Of a stretch of 64,000 nt of DNA, positions 18,600 to 28,749 are shown one piece after another (within the stretch, counting starts at the first letter, position 1; the number at the start of each line of letters is the position of its first letter). The notes under the pieces were generated by a model that saw nothing but the letters and a program-made list of their open reading frames with translations, was not told the DNA's origin and did not search any database. The translations under genes and the position numbers were made by a program. The stretch spans positions 102,297 through 166,296 of the forward strand of contig JASLNT010000001.1 in assembly GCA_030745875.1 (NCBI GenBank), read 5' to 3'. Source of the stretch: Phycisphaerae bacterium. GTDB taxonomy: Bacteria; Planctomycetota; Phycisphaerae; SM23-33.

Positions 18600-21500
18600 T
18601 TACCGACCGGTCGCCAGGGGCGGCAGGCGGAAGTCCGGGCAGTCTTTGTCCCGGAGATCTCTCTTGCCTCTATAGGTCCCATAATACGGAACATTGGCGT
18701 CGATCCAGGTTGCCACCCTGATGAACTCGGCGCGGGTGATCTTCGTTTGGCACGGTCCTTTGCGCATATGTGCGATCATCTTGCTCAAGTGCGAACCGCG
18801 CGACAGGGGCGGGACGGCGTTGAAGTTGGAGCTTCCGTAACGACAGTCGGCGAAGCTTACAAGCCTCTTGTTGATCAGATTCTCGTAGGAGCGGCACCAT
18901 TGTCGGGTCGGCTCGCCGGTAAGATCGAGGCGCCCTTTTGGTTTGGCTCCGCTGTGACATCCGACGCAATGCTTGTTGAGAACCGGCTGAACGTCTGATG
19001 CGTAATGGACCACTCGAACGCCCTTGTCGCCCGGCTGGGGGACGAGCGTCTGGGGTTTGTGTTTCACCGCGGTCGGACGCGTGCGAAGGTCCGGAGCCTT
19101 CTTGCGCAGCTCGTGGCAGCCCACGCAGGACCTGGTCTCGCCGGGCATCATGTTAATGAACGACGGCATCTGCTGCAGCGCCATGAAATCCTCGTCCAAA
19201 GCCTGGAAGAAGATGTTCTCGCCCGCCGGTACGGTGAAATACGCAGATCCGTCTTCGTGCACCTTCGCCACCCCGTAAATCCTCTTGCGATGCGGGTCGG
19301 CGTTATGTCCGAGCCGCCACGAGATGCCTCGCTCGTTCCAAGGCCAGGGCAAGGCTCCCATAACCCGCACGTACTTGACTCTGCCCCGCTGGATTCCCTT
19401 CATCCCGACATATATGTCCTGGATAAACATCGCGGCGCGCCCTGTCTTGGCTCCGGCGGTCTCGAGCGCCGAGACCTCCGTCGGTTTGCGGCGCGGGCGG
19501 AGCGGAAGCGGTTCGAAACAGCCTATGTCCGGATCGCCGTACAGTTTGGCCCGATTGCCCCATGAGTCCAGTGCATAAAGCTCGTAACGCGGCTCGGTGC
19601 GGTTCTTGTCACCGCGATTGCGTCTGTACTGGAAGTATCCGAACCTGTGCGAAACCAGGAAGAACTTCTCGCTGAACGGATACGGGTCCATGAACGTGCC
19701 GAACTTGCTGTGGGGATACCCCATCGACGTAGGATATTCGAGTTCGGGAGTAATGCAGTTCATCGCCTCGGTGGTGCGTCGGCTGTGGCGCAGGTCGACT
19801 ATCACGACCGGACCGACGGCTGCAAAATGGTGTCCGCCGGAGACCGTGACGATCTTACGACAGCCCGGAATGCTGCGGGCGTTGCTCATCGCCGCCGGCC
19901 ACATCGTATTGTTCTTGTAAACGTGGTCTACGCCCGTTCCGTCGGGACGAACCGCCCAGAGGCTCTGACCGTTGCCCAAGCCCTTGTCGACGTACTCCCA
20001 CCGCGTGTAGATCACGCGCCCGTCGTCCATCACCGAAGGAGCGGTTTCGTTGACCGGGCTGTCGGAAACGCGGCGGAGGTTCTTCCCGTCGGCGTCCATA
20101 ACGAACAGGTTCGTAACTGACGCTCCGGGCGCACAGAAAACGACCTGCATCGCGCGGGTGGACGTGAACATGATCTTACCGCTAGGCAGGTAGACCGGGT
20201 CCATGTCGTCGAACTCGCGGCCGACACACATTATCCGGTTCTTGTTTCGCTCAATCGCCTCGGCGTCTTCGTCGCCGCCGCCGGAGGTCAACTGCCTCAA
20301 CGAGCCGGAGACCATCACACCGGTGTCGGGGTTGACTCCGACCTCGTAGATTCGGAGCCCCGCTTTGGGGTTCTTCCTGTAGCTGAAGACCACTCTCTTC
20401 GCATCGTACGACAGATCGAACCGATCGAACAGCCCGCCGTCCAGCTCCGGTATGAGTTTGGTGACCTTGCCGTCAGGCCGCACGGGCGAGAGAATGCAAA
20501 GACCGCCCGCCATGTCGCCCCTGTGCTGATCGGAATAGGTGTGCCCGTATCCGTCAACCTTCCGCTTGAGAAACAGGAGCTTGTCGAACTTCAGTTCCGG
20601 ATGATCCAGCAGCGCCTCGCGGCGGAGAGCCTTCAGTGCGTTGGCAACCTCCGGCCCGGCCTGGGGCGTTGCGTTCCGCGCCGCACTCTCCTTGGCTTCC
20701 AATTCCGACAGTTGCTTCAAATACTCGCGCCCGCGGGGATATCCAGCGCCAAAGCTCGCCACAGTGTCAGCCAAAGCCAGCCGAAACGCCGCAGTGTTAA
20801 CCGCCCCGGGAGTCAAAAACACGCTGCGATACCGTGGCGGGACTCTGTCAATATGCTTCACCTTACGTTCGGACTGCTTCCAGCCCTTGGCGAAAGCCTC
20901 CTGAGTGCTGAAACGCACCGCCAGCAGGTAAGGCAGCCCGCCGCGACGGGACAATCTCAGCGTGTGTTTGCCCTTGGTCGCCGACAGCCTGACAAGCCTG
21001 CCCCGATCGCGAAGCTGCTCCCATCTTGCGATTCTGCTGCTCCACGACAGTTTGACCGGCCGTTCAAAGCGAGACGAACCGATCGTCACACCGCAGCAGC
21101 CCTTGCCCACTCGTTTTCCATCGAACCACACGTCGGCGGGTCTGGCCTGGGCGGCGGAATAACGAATCTGGACCGTGTACTCGCCGCTGACGGGAAAGTC
21201 TATGTCGTATTCAACGCTGGTCTCACCGGACCCGCTCGACCCGCCGCCAGCCATCGGTCCGGCGTCGGCGTATCTGTCGGGGCTCGCGAGGATCTCGGCG
21301 TTTCCGCGATCGAATGTCCAGGCGGGGATCTCCAACGATCCGGGCGATCGCGCCGGAGCCAACTCCAGCACGGGCGGCGTCTTTCCCCCGGAAGGCGGGA
21401 ACGCCTTTCGAAACGCCTCCGGAACGCTCTTGATGTCCCGCACCTTGTACACGGGTGGTTTGTAGTCGTCTGGGAATTCCGTCGGCGTGTCAAGACGCAA

Positions 21501-22043
21501 CGCAAAAATGTGCGGGAGCTTCCCGCGTCTGACGAGCCTGATAGTATGGATTCCCTTGTCCAATTCAGTTTGTTGAAGCGAAAGCGAACCGCGTTTGTAA
21601 AGCCCTTCCCACCTGGCTCCGCTGCTGTTTGACGTAAGCCCGGCCTCTCGCCCAGCCGCCGCCGGAGCAAACGTCACTCCCATGCAGCAGTCGTTCGGGT
21701 CGCCGTCGTCGATGCAGACATCCAGCGGCCTGGCGTCGGTTGATGCGTAGCATATCTGCAGCGTGTACTTGGCGGTGACGGGGATATCGACATCGTATTC
21801 GACGATCCAGCCCCAGGCCTCTCGCGGACCGGAGCCTACGACCGGTCCGGCGTCGGCGTACTGGCTCGGGTCGGCGTAAATCCGGGCGTTTCCCCGAGCA
21901 AACGACCAGGCGGGAATCACCAGCGATCCGCCTTCAGCCCGAACGACTGGAGGCGCGACGATCCAGGACCCAAGGCACGCCAGGAAAAGTACAATCGACG
22001 TCAACCGGCCGGGCCGCCGCAACAGATGCGAACAAAATTGCAT
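18600..22043 (-). CDS. Dihaem HZS-alpha-like protein with two tandem binding modules
   Basis: About 1147 residues from the ATG at 22043, which has a GGAG site and opens a signal peptide (SIVLFLACLGSWIVAPPVV); other in-frame starts at 22079 and 22091 lack a site. Residues about 45-185 and 235-380 are two copies of one beta module (PAWSFARGNARIYA / PAWTFDRGNAEILA, then YADAGP, then PVTAKYTLQICY / PVSGEYTVQIRY), like a carbohydrate-binding jelly roll. A propeller follows with MFTSTRAMQVVFC and DPVYLPSGK. The haem motifs CVGCH lie at about 973 and 1026, and a WIDANVPYYG segment follows. It replaces the LamG domain of its two paralogues with different binding modules. Probable envelope electron-transfer or substrate-binding protein; substrate unknown. 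Confidence 0.8.
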   Translation of the reverse strand: MQFCSHLLRRPGRLTSIVLFLACLGSWIVAPPVVRAEGGSLVIPAWSFARGNARIYADPSQYADAGPVVGSGPREAWGWIVEYDVDIPVTAKYTLQICYASTDARPLDVCIDDGDPNDCCMGVTFAPAAAGREAGLTSNSSGARWEGLYKRGSLSLQQTELDKGIHTIRLVRRGKLPHIFALRLDTPTEFPDDYKPPVYKVRDIKSVPEAFRKAFPPSGGKTPPVLELAPARSPGSLEIPAWTFDRGNAEILASPDRYADAGPMAGGGSSGSGETSVEYDIDFPVSGEYTVQIRYSAAQARPADVWFDGKRVGKGCCGVTIGSSRFERPVKLSWSSRIARWEQLRDRGRLVRLSATKGKHTLRLSRRGGLPYLLAVRFSTQEAFAKGWKQSERKVKHIDRVPPRYRSVFLTPGAVNTAAFRLALADTVASFGAGYPRGREYLKQLSELEAKESAARNATPQAGPEVANALKALRREALLDHPELKFDKLLFLKRKVDGYGHTYSDQHRGDMAGGLCILSPVRPDGKVTKLIPELDGGLFDRFDLSYDAKRVVFSYRKNPKAGLRIYEVGVNPDTGVMVSGSLRQLTSGGGDEDAEAIERNKNRIMCVGREFDDMDPVYLPSGKIMFTSTRAMQVVFCAPGASVTNLFVMDADGKNLRRVSDSPVNETAPSVMDDGRVIYTRWEYVDKGLGNGQSLWAVRPDGTGVDHVYKNNTMWPAAMSNARSIPGCRKIVTVSGGHHFAAVGPVVIVDLRHSRRTTEAMNCITPELEYPTSMGYPHSKFGTFMDPYPFSEKFFLVSHRFGYFQYRRNRGDKNRTEPRYELYALDSWGNRAKLYGDPDIGCFEPLPLRPRRKPTEVSALETAGAKTGRAAMFIQDIYVGMKGIQRGRVKYVRVMGALPWPWNERGISWRLGHNADPHRKRIYGVAKVHEDGSAYFTVPAGENIFFQALDEDFMALQQMPSFINMMPGETRSCVGCHELRKKAPDLRTRPTAVKHKPQTLVPQPGDKGVRVVHYASDVQPVLNKHCVGCHSGAKPKGRLDLTGEPTRQWCRSYENLINKRLVSFADCRYGSSNFNAVPPLSRGSHLSKMIAHMRKGPCQTKITRAEFIRVATWIDANVPYYGTYRGKRDLRDKDCPDFRLPPLATGR

Positions 22044-22093
22044 CGCAAGTCTCCGTAGAAGAAGGAGGTAAACTCTCATTCCAGACGTCAAAT

Positions 22094-22102
22094 ATTATAA
22101 CA
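22094..22102 (-). promoter_or_regulatory. Extended -10 promoter of the third HZS-alpha-like gene
   Basis: The minus strand reads GCGTGTTATAATATT, a perfect extended -10 (TG, one base, TATAAT). It lies about 50 bases before the start codon at 22043, and this spacing supports that start. Confidence 0.55.
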
Positions 22103-22268
22103 CGCTAACCTCGCCATTACGATAGAGGCTCCACGGCGGACACACCCCATTCGCCCCGCACGGTAAATATGCTCATGGGTCAAGACATTACCCCAGGCGC
22201 CTTCGGCGCCGTCAGAAACGACTAGGCCGTAGGCGGATCAGTTCTCCAGAACAGGTATTGGGAGTTGC

Positions 22269-23261
22269 CTACGGGACCAATGGCGCCTGGAGAATCACCG
22301 TGGTGGTATTGGCTCCTGGATCTATCTGTACTTTGGCGACCGCACCCAGCGCTGTCAATTCAAGAGCCCACAGGACCAGACCGATCTCAATGTCCGTCTG
22401 GGGAGCCTGTCTGCCCAGCAGAAGATCCCTAAGCCGCTCACAATCCGGACCACTCAAAGCCGCATTCGCCTGCAATTCGATTCGCCCCCACATTCCCTTG
22501 GAAGAACAATTGGCCCGTAGTTCGCTGGCCCCACCAGGATCCATCAGGTAGGCGAGAAGAGGCTGAATATCCGGTAGTGCCTGCAAGTCTGTTCTGACCT
22601 TACGCTCCAATTCTTGCTCTCCGGCCGTGACAACCTTGACAGAGCACTCCGCCAGGATTCCATCATCACTCAACGGCAGAAGCAGCCCCAAGGCCAGCGT
22701 GCCTGATGCGCCAGACGGCAGCGATGGCAGTTCCATACGCTTACAGATAACATGGAAGTAATGGACCAGCCGCTCATCAGCCGATTTTCCTGACGCGTTG
22801 GCAGGCGCCTCCCCATCGCCTAACAAATGGGCGCATTCGTTTTGCAGGGCCCATTCGGAAAATCGTTGACTAAGCAAGTTCCGAACGGCCTGCACACGTT
22901 TCTTCGCCGCCACCATAAGGACAGATGCAAGCAGGTCCATTTCCCCATCTTTGGTTATGTAGTTGGACGCGCCGAGGTTCAAACACTCGGGCACCCGGTC
23001 CAAGTAACCGTGTGCTGTCTGAACAATACAAGGCGCATCCGGTCTCCGCATGGCCCACTCCCTGATCAGATCCAGCCCACCGTTGGGCGCCCCGGGAAAC
23101 AGCATGTCAAAGATCGCTAAATCCGTCTCAACATCCCCAGACATAATACGCACGGCGTCACATATCGACGGGGAGGTCCGTACAACAAAGCCCTCGCCTT
23201 GAAGAAACTCCGTAACACTTATCACTACCGCGGGCTCATCGTCCACAAAGAAGACATTCAT
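22269..23261 (-). CDS. Response regulator, receiver domain with unknown C-terminal domain
   Basis: The protein has 330 residues. Residues 1-120 are a receiver: VFFVDDEPAV with the acidic pair, LAIFDMLFPG with the phospho-accepting aspartate, VQTAHG with the threonine, and YITKDGE with the lysine. The remaining 200 residues match no output domain I recognise. They contain no helix-turn-helix, GGDEF or ATPase motif, and end in an acidic/hydrophobic beta-rich region. The start has an AAAGGAA site. It is the last gene of a three-gene operon, 24 bases after the kinase gene, so it is the probable phospho-acceptor. Confidence 0.8.
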   Translation of the reverse strand: MNVFFVDDEPAVVISVTEFLQGEGFVVRTSPSICDAVRIMSGDVETDLAIFDMLFPGAPNGGLDLIREWAMRRPDAPCIVQTAHGYLDRVPECLNLGASNYITKDGEMDLLASVLMVAAKKRVQAVRNLLSQRFSEWALQNECAHLLGDGEAPANASGKSADERLVHYFHVICKRMELPSLPSGASGTLALGLLLPLSDDGILAECSVKVVTAGEQELERKVRTDLQALPDIQPLLAYLMDPGGASELRANCSSKGMWGRIELQANAALSGPDCERLRDLLLGRQAPQTDIEIGLVLWALELTALGAVAKVQIDPGANTTTVILQAPLVP

Positions 23262-23285
23262 GGTAATTCCTTTCTCGTCGGCGGG

Positions 23286-26024
23286 TCAAGTAGTAGCGCC
23301 TGCTGCATCAGAAAACGGGAGGTATACTGTAAAGCATGCACCTCGATGATCACTTCTGGCCAGAATTACATCCCCGGACCTTACCCTGGTCATGCTGCGA
23401 GCATAGGCAAGCCCGATACCCAAGCCTTGTACTTTGTTGGAATTAGACGGCTCAAACAGATGTGTTAGTGTCTCCTGGTCAACACCCGGGCCGGAATCAA
23501 CGACGTCAATCACCAGGGTATCCTCCGGCCACTTCCACTCCAGCTCAGACGTCTCATCCCGACGACGGAGACAGACGTTAAGATACCTGTTTCCACTCGG
23601 AACGTCAGCCAGAACATCGTATGCGTTCTTGAGCAGCACGCTGAGAACAACCTCCAGTATGCGGGGATAGGTCCAGACAATCTCCAGTTCGCCATCCATT
23701 GCTATCTTGCACGGGGTCTCATATCCGGCCTGTTGCTCTCGACAGATACGACGAATCAAACTGTGGATGTTCTCACGTTGCGGTTCGTCCGAACCCGGGC
23801 GTGTGAAGAGCAGAAAATCTCTATTAATCTCCGATATTCTCTTCCTCTGCTCATCGATTCTGCCAAGCAACTCTTCCAACCTCCTCCTGCTCGCCTTAGG
23901 ACTTTTCAGACAACGTCGCATGTTTGCAATATCCGCCGTTATTGCACGTAGCGGCTGATTGGTGTTATGCAAGACCAAAGACGCCGCAATGGCCTGTATC
24001 TCCATTGCGCGCGCCCGAGCCGCTTCAGCCTTTGTGTGAGCGGATTCATGTTCCCGACTTATGTGGTCCTTAAGACCCTGAGCCAAGAGACCGGCCATCA
24101 ACTCCAAGAAGTACTTCTTCTCCTGATCGAAGAATCCGCCCGTGGCCGACCTGAACGACACCGTCCCGATGACGGCGCCTTCAGTGAGCAATGGATATAT
24201 CCCGTAGCTTGGAAGGCTGCGGAGGCTGTTCTTTTCGATTTGAGACATTTCGCCATAAGCCGGAATTCCCGCTCCATGAGACCACTTCACAACATCGTTC
24301 AGGAAATCCGGAAGGCCTGTCATGGCAACTCGAGAAGTAAGCCTTTCGCTCTTTCGAATATCGATCGCGCGAGGGGAGACCCGCCGCAGATCTCCTCCCA
24401 GATAAGCCAGCGACACAGCCATATTACCCTTCAACTCTCTAACGTGAATAACTTCCAACCCAGGATCAGCGGTCTGAACTTCCTCCATGACGACTATTAG
24501 CGGATCAACATCACCGGAAGATACCCTCGCAGCCACGTTCAGGCGCACACGCTCCAGCATCGAAAGTCTCTCCGTCGTCAGAGGCTCGGCAAGCGGTTTG
24601 GCGGCCATTATCCGTGCGATCTCGTTAAGAACCGCCATAGGAGACGGCGGTTGGTGAGTGTCTTGTCTGGCGGGACTCAAGTCCTCAATCTGCAACGGAG
24701 GCAATTTCCTGTTGGAATCGAGGGGCGCGCCCCAATTGCCCAACAGCACCACACCCAGAAATCTGGCTTGCCCGTCAAACAGGGCCGCACATATTGGATC
24801 GTGATCTGTTGGGATACCCAACTTGTGTTTTAGGTTGAGATTAAAATCCAGAAGATTCCTGAGCTTAAAGACCTTCACCATTTGACCGGATTCGCTAATC
24901 AAAAGCTTGGGCGCATGGCGAAGCGGTATCGCGATATCGGAGAAGTTGTTCTGCAGCGGCTCTATTCCCCTGGCGACCAGGCCCTGAACACTCTTCTTGA
25001 ATGATTTGCCCTGCCAGACCTCATGCGCCCGAAAAACGCCTACACTCGGAACACCCATATTCTCCAAAGCCGCCACAAGAAGATCCAAGTGCCCAGTCAG
25101 GCCCATCGCATCCAACTCACTTCCAGGCTTAATCTGAGAAACTGTTTCGATCACGGCCAAAAGACGACGCTTGGCGTCCGATGGATCTTCTTCCCCGGAT
25201 TCGATTCGCGGCGTATTCCACAGTGGATCAGAATGAACGTGAAGATATTGAAAAACCGGATCGGAGCCCGGACCGTTGGGGTATGTCGGACAGTAGAAGA
25301 CACCGTCTATCCCACGGCTGGGGGCATCTTCACGATCATCGCCCCGCTGGAGCGTATTTAAGAAGCAGTTCGTAAGACAGTTCTTGCACCTTCCATGATC
25401 GAGAGAGTATCCGTGGAACTTGCAGTAACAGAAATTGTAGGGAGAACCCGACTCCCCGATCACTCTGCGGAAGACTTCGTCGCAATACCAGACTCTACCC
25501 TGGATGTCGCTGACCTGGAACCCGACTCCAAGATTCGCTAAGAGATGTTTAGTGCCTCTCCGACCTTCCTGCATCTCCTGAAGCTTAAGCGACAGTAGCC
25601 TAAGTTCTTCCAAGTCCGTCCGAAGAACGTCAAGCAGATCGGGAAGTTTGTCGCGATACACGACCGGCCAGGGAGCTCTTGCCTGGGTCTGTGATCCCAC
25701 TCCGGGGAGTTCCCTTGTAGTGTAAATAGTGATCGGAAGCATAGGATTGATCTTAGCTATCTCGCGAGCCAGATCGTCCCCTGACGTCACATTCCCCACT
25801 CCTTCGGGCCGCTCAAGGACATTACTGAGCGACATATCTGAGAAGATTCTGTCGAGAAAAACGACATCATACTTCTCCGGGTGATCCCTGATCTCCCTGT
25901 ATGTATCAAGCCAAGTACCCGGCGTGACAATTTCTATGTCTTCAGTCTGCAACTCTCGCTGAAGTTGGACTCTACGGATTAGGTCGTCCTCGAACATCAA
26001 GACCACTGTTTTTTCCTGAGACAT
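23286..26024 (-). CDS. Sensor histidine kinase with receiver-like, Cys-rich PAS and GAF regions
   Basis: The protein has 912 residues and no membrane segments. Residues 1-140 are receiver-like (VVLMFEDDLIRRV, then YDVVFLDRIFSD and IYTTREL). Residues about 165-225 resemble a PAS core holding the cysteine cluster CxC-x11-CxxC-x3-C. Two GAF-like sensor regions follow. The kinase core comes last: the H-box LVLHNTNQPLRAI (His near 686), the N-box VLLKNAYDVL, VVDSGPGVD and GLGIGLAYARS. The GHKL ATPase motifs are complete, so it should be catalytically active. It starts three bases after the upstream kinase stop, with a GGGAGATG site inside that gene. Confidence 0.85.
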   Translation of the reverse strand: MSQEKTVVLMFEDDLIRRVQLQRELQTEDIEIVTPGTWLDTYREIRDHPEKYDVVFLDRIFSDMSLSNVLERPEGVGNVTSGDDLAREIAKINPMLPITIYTTRELPGVGSQTQARAPWPVVYRDKLPDLLDVLRTDLEELRLLSLKLQEMQEGRRGTKHLLANLGVGFQVSDIQGRVWYCDEVFRRVIGESGSPYNFCYCKFHGYSLDHGRCKNCLTNCFLNTLQRGDDREDAPSRGIDGVFYCPTYPNGPGSDPVFQYLHVHSDPLWNTPRIESGEEDPSDAKRRLLAVIETVSQIKPGSELDAMGLTGHLDLLVAALENMGVPSVGVFRAHEVWQGKSFKKSVQGLVARGIEPLQNNFSDIAIPLRHAPKLLISESGQMVKVFKLRNLLDFNLNLKHKLGIPTDHDPICAALFDGQARFLGVVLLGNWGAPLDSNRKLPPLQIEDLSPARQDTHQPPSPMAVLNEIARIMAAKPLAEPLTTERLSMLERVRLNVAARVSSGDVDPLIVVMEEVQTADPGLEVIHVRELKGNMAVSLAYLGGDLRRVSPRAIDIRKSERLTSRVAMTGLPDFLNDVVKWSHGAGIPAYGEMSQIEKNSLRSLPSYGIYPLLTEGAVIGTVSFRSATGGFFDQEKKYFLELMAGLLAQGLKDHISREHESAHTKAEAARARAMEIQAIAASLVLHNTNQPLRAITADIANMRRCLKSPKASRRRLEELLGRIDEQRKRISEINRDFLLFTRPGSDEPQRENIHSLIRRICREQQAGYETPCKIAMDGELEIVWTYPRILEVVLSVLLKNAYDVLADVPSGNRYLNVCLRRRDETSELEWKWPEDTLVIDVVDSGPGVDQETLTHLFEPSNSNKVQGLGIGLAYARSMTRVRSGDVILARSDHRGACFTVYLPFSDAAGATT

Positions 26025-26027
26025 ACG

Positions 26028-28529
26028 CTACATCTCCCTATCAGTTCCTGGACTCACAAATCTCGCGGGGATGGAAATTTCGAAACATGTACCACAAAAG
26101 AGAATCGATCTTCTAACATTTATTGTGACCTTTGCAATATTGCTGAGAATACTCCGCACAATGGCCAGGCCCATACCACATCCGTCGCTGCGCTTCGTCT
26201 CCCCGGGTTCAAATATACGTTCGAGTCGATATCCGGCAATTCCGGGGCCATTGTCGTAAATCCTGATGATCAACTCTCCGCCCTTGGTTAGTTTGTGCTG
26301 AACTTGGACAAGCCCCTCTCGCCACGGATGAAGACCGATCTGTTGTATAGCATTCAGCACAAGATTGAACACGGCTCGCTCCAGAATACCGCGTTGGGAT
26401 CGGACCGACACGTCGGCACAATTGTCCAGGTAGATTCCCACTTTGTATCGCGCCGCTTCGCGGCGTGCCATGAAACACCCTTCCCTGATCGCATCGGCCA
26501 CAGAAAAACCCGTGACCGACTCCTCATTCGCTCTGGCAGTGCTCCCAAATCGTCGAGCAATGTCGATAGCTCGCTCGGTAAACCGTTCCAATTCAACCAA
26601 TTGATCGATATTCTCGCTTGTGGCCGGCGTTCCACTCTCCATATCTTGCTGCAAGGCAACGACATTCTGATTCGATCCCATCAGCAAGTTGGCCAGATCG
26701 TGACCCATACCGGACATGGCGATGCCCATGAGGAGAAATGGGGCCTGCTTAATCTGCATCCGGAAATGCCATTCCTTGAACAGCAACATCCCCGCGTGAG
26801 AGGCATATTCGCGTACATGACCCAGCGCAGCGACATTTTGATGCAACTCGCCCTGTTCTTCCGGCATGTCCTCAGTGTCCAGACCAGTCACGTCAAACGC
26901 CGCTGGAACACTTCGTCCGACAGCTGGAAAGCGAAATGCAAAAAAGGCGTAGGCGTACTCATCCCCCGGCGGAGCGGGAACGGGCGCTGCAGCACAACAG
27001 GTATATTGGGCTTCGGGCTTGAAGATACGGAGGAGATTCTTGTGCTTTCCTCGCAGACGCCAATCGCCCATTACATTTGAATGACACCAGGATTCACCGG
27101 TTTCCACAACATCGCGCACCGGACTATAGCGAAGCCCAGGGCGGTACTGGGAAAAACGGGGTAATTCGGCGCCATCCTGAACAAGAATCGAAACATCGCG
27201 AGACAGTTTGTGCATACGGAACAGCACGACGGTCTCGGCATGCACTTTGCAACGGAGTTCTGAAGCAAGTTTCTGCAGATCCTTCTCTGCATCCCTTCTG
27301 ACTTTCTCACTGCGAATCTGCGAGTTCTTCTTCTTCGTGCCTGCACCGGCAAACAGAGTTCGTGCCGACTGACGGGGCACATCATACAACTGGTTCACCA
27401 CACGTCTAAGCTGTCTTGAGGTAACGGGTTTCCGAAGGAAGCTCACGATCTCCAAATCTCCGCAGAATTCCGGGAGCTTGTTGTCATACTGATCGGTCGC
27501 GGACATCAGGGCAATCCTACATTCAGGAAGCACCGCCTGCAGTTCTTTGGCGAACTCCACCCCCATATAATCCAAACACCCCGGAGTGTCCTGGAGATGA
27601 ATGTCAAGGATGGCTAGATCATACGGCATGGGCTCGTCCGCACGGGCTAGTTCCGCCAGTTTCCTCCGCGCCTGTGCGATGCTCCAGGCGCAAACAGTAG
27701 TATGGCCATCGCCTTCCAGTATCTTGGAAAAAGGCTTCAATACACTATTGATATCGTTATCCAGAACCAGGACACACATCGGCTTGCCCCCAGGTTCCGG
27801 TATGCTGTCGTGAGACCCGTCGGTAATCGTCGCCACCGCCTCGCTTTGCTCCGCACCGGAAAGGCCCAACTGCCTGAAAGCATCGACCGGATCGCGCTCA
27901 AGAAGATCCATATATTCAGGGATGCTCAATTCCACGGTGACAGCGTGCTCCTGAGTGTCGTACTGGGCGTCGACCAGGCAGCCGATGATCCGGTCGCCCG
28001 GATGCAGTTCGTACTGGGCGTAATACCCCTGCGCCAAATCGGCGCCCTCAGGGTTGGCGTCGGCCAATTTGTCCGTCTTGGACGGATTCCGGGGGTGGTG
28101 ACTCTTTGGGGGCGCCGGCTGATGCATCTTGACCCAATCTCGCAGCGCTTGCTTGGCGCATCGCCCCTCCATATTCTCCGAGATGTCGCCATAGGCGAAT
28201 TCTTTGCTATTGGTGTCGCGAACGATCATCTGCACAGGCATGCCTGGCGAAAGTTCCAGTAGCTTACGAAGATTGACATCTGCGACGATCGTCTTGAGGG
28301 TTGCCTGTCGCAGCCCGGCCTGAGCGGGATCAGAATCCCAGCGAACGAAAAGAAATGGATGCTCTTCAAAATAGCGACTTACTTTCTCGGCGCCGACGGC
28401 ATTTGATTCGGTACGAAAAGCAATCTCTTCCCGAGCCAGGAAGACAGTCGTCTTGCCGTGCAGCGTCTCCAGCTTAACGTATTCCTGCTCCACGGACACA
28501 AATCGGGCATACCCATAGGTAGTAGCCAT
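26028..28529 (-). CDS. Hybrid histidine kinase with central receiver domain
   Basis: The protein has 833 residues and no membrane segments. Residues 1-240 are of unknown type, with beta-rich segments and a basic linker. Residues about 250-390 form a receiver (CVLVLDNDINS, YDLAILDIHLQD, IALMSATDQ, FLRKPVTSRQ). A GAF-like region follows (residues about 420-600). The kinase core has a divergent H-box GMGHDLANLLMG (His near 610), the N-box AVFNLVLNAIQQIG, IYDNGPGIAG and GCGMGLAIVRS. It is the first gene of the signalling operon. Its -10 TATAAT lies about 35 bases upstream on the minus strand (28562-28577 region). Confidence 0.85.
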   Translation of the reverse strand: MATTYGYARFVSVEQEYVKLETLHGKTTVFLAREEIAFRTESNAVGAEKVSRYFEEHPFLFVRWDSDPAQAGLRQATLKTIVADVNLRKLLELSPGMPVQMIVRDTNSKEFAYGDISENMEGRCAKQALRDWVKMHQPAPPKSHHPRNPSKTDKLADANPEGADLAQGYYAQYELHPGDRIIGCLVDAQYDTQEHAVTVELSIPEYMDLLERDPVDAFRQLGLSGAEQSEAVATITDGSHDSIPEPGGKPMCVLVLDNDINSVLKPFSKILEGDGHTTVCAWSIAQARRKLAELARADEPMPYDLAILDIHLQDTPGCLDYMGVEFAKELQAVLPECRIALMSATDQYDNKLPEFCGDLEIVSFLRKPVTSRQLRRVVNQLYDVPRQSARTLFAGAGTKKKNSQIRSEKVRRDAEKDLQKLASELRCKVHAETVVLFRMHKLSRDVSILVQDGAELPRFSQYRPGLRYSPVRDVVETGESWCHSNVMGDWRLRGKHKNLLRIFKPEAQYTCCAAAPVPAPPGDEYAYAFFAFRFPAVGRSVPAAFDVTGLDTEDMPEEQGELHQNVAALGHVREYASHAGMLLFKEWHFRMQIKQAPFLLMGIAMSGMGHDLANLLMGSNQNVVALQQDMESGTPATSENIDQLVELERFTERAIDIARRFGSTARANEESVTGFSVADAIREGCFMARREAARYKVGIYLDNCADVSVRSQRGILERAVFNLVLNAIQQIGLHPWREGLVQVQHKLTKGGELIIRIYDNGPGIAGYRLERIFEPGETKRSDGCGMGLAIVRSILSNIAKVTINVRRSILFCGTCFEISIPARFVSPGTDREM

Positions 28530-28749
28530 TCCCTGTCCTTCGTGGGGTCGCAGTTCCCCAACAACCTTATTATTATACCTCCTGCTGATCGCCGGTACAA
28601 GATTTCCTGACGGAAACAGACAATTCTCCAGCCGAATAGGCGCTGGCGATCGGGCATGCAGGAAGAATCATCTTCCCCGAACTTCTCCGGGCCGGTAGAA
28701 TCGGCGAACAATCCTGTTAATTGAAGAAACTGAGGAACGAGGAGTTATT

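Noticed and set aside
22192..22215. Terminator at GGCGCCTTCGGCGCC after the receiver gene
   Set aside because: The stem is perfect but no T tract follows on either strand, so I did not list it as a terminator.
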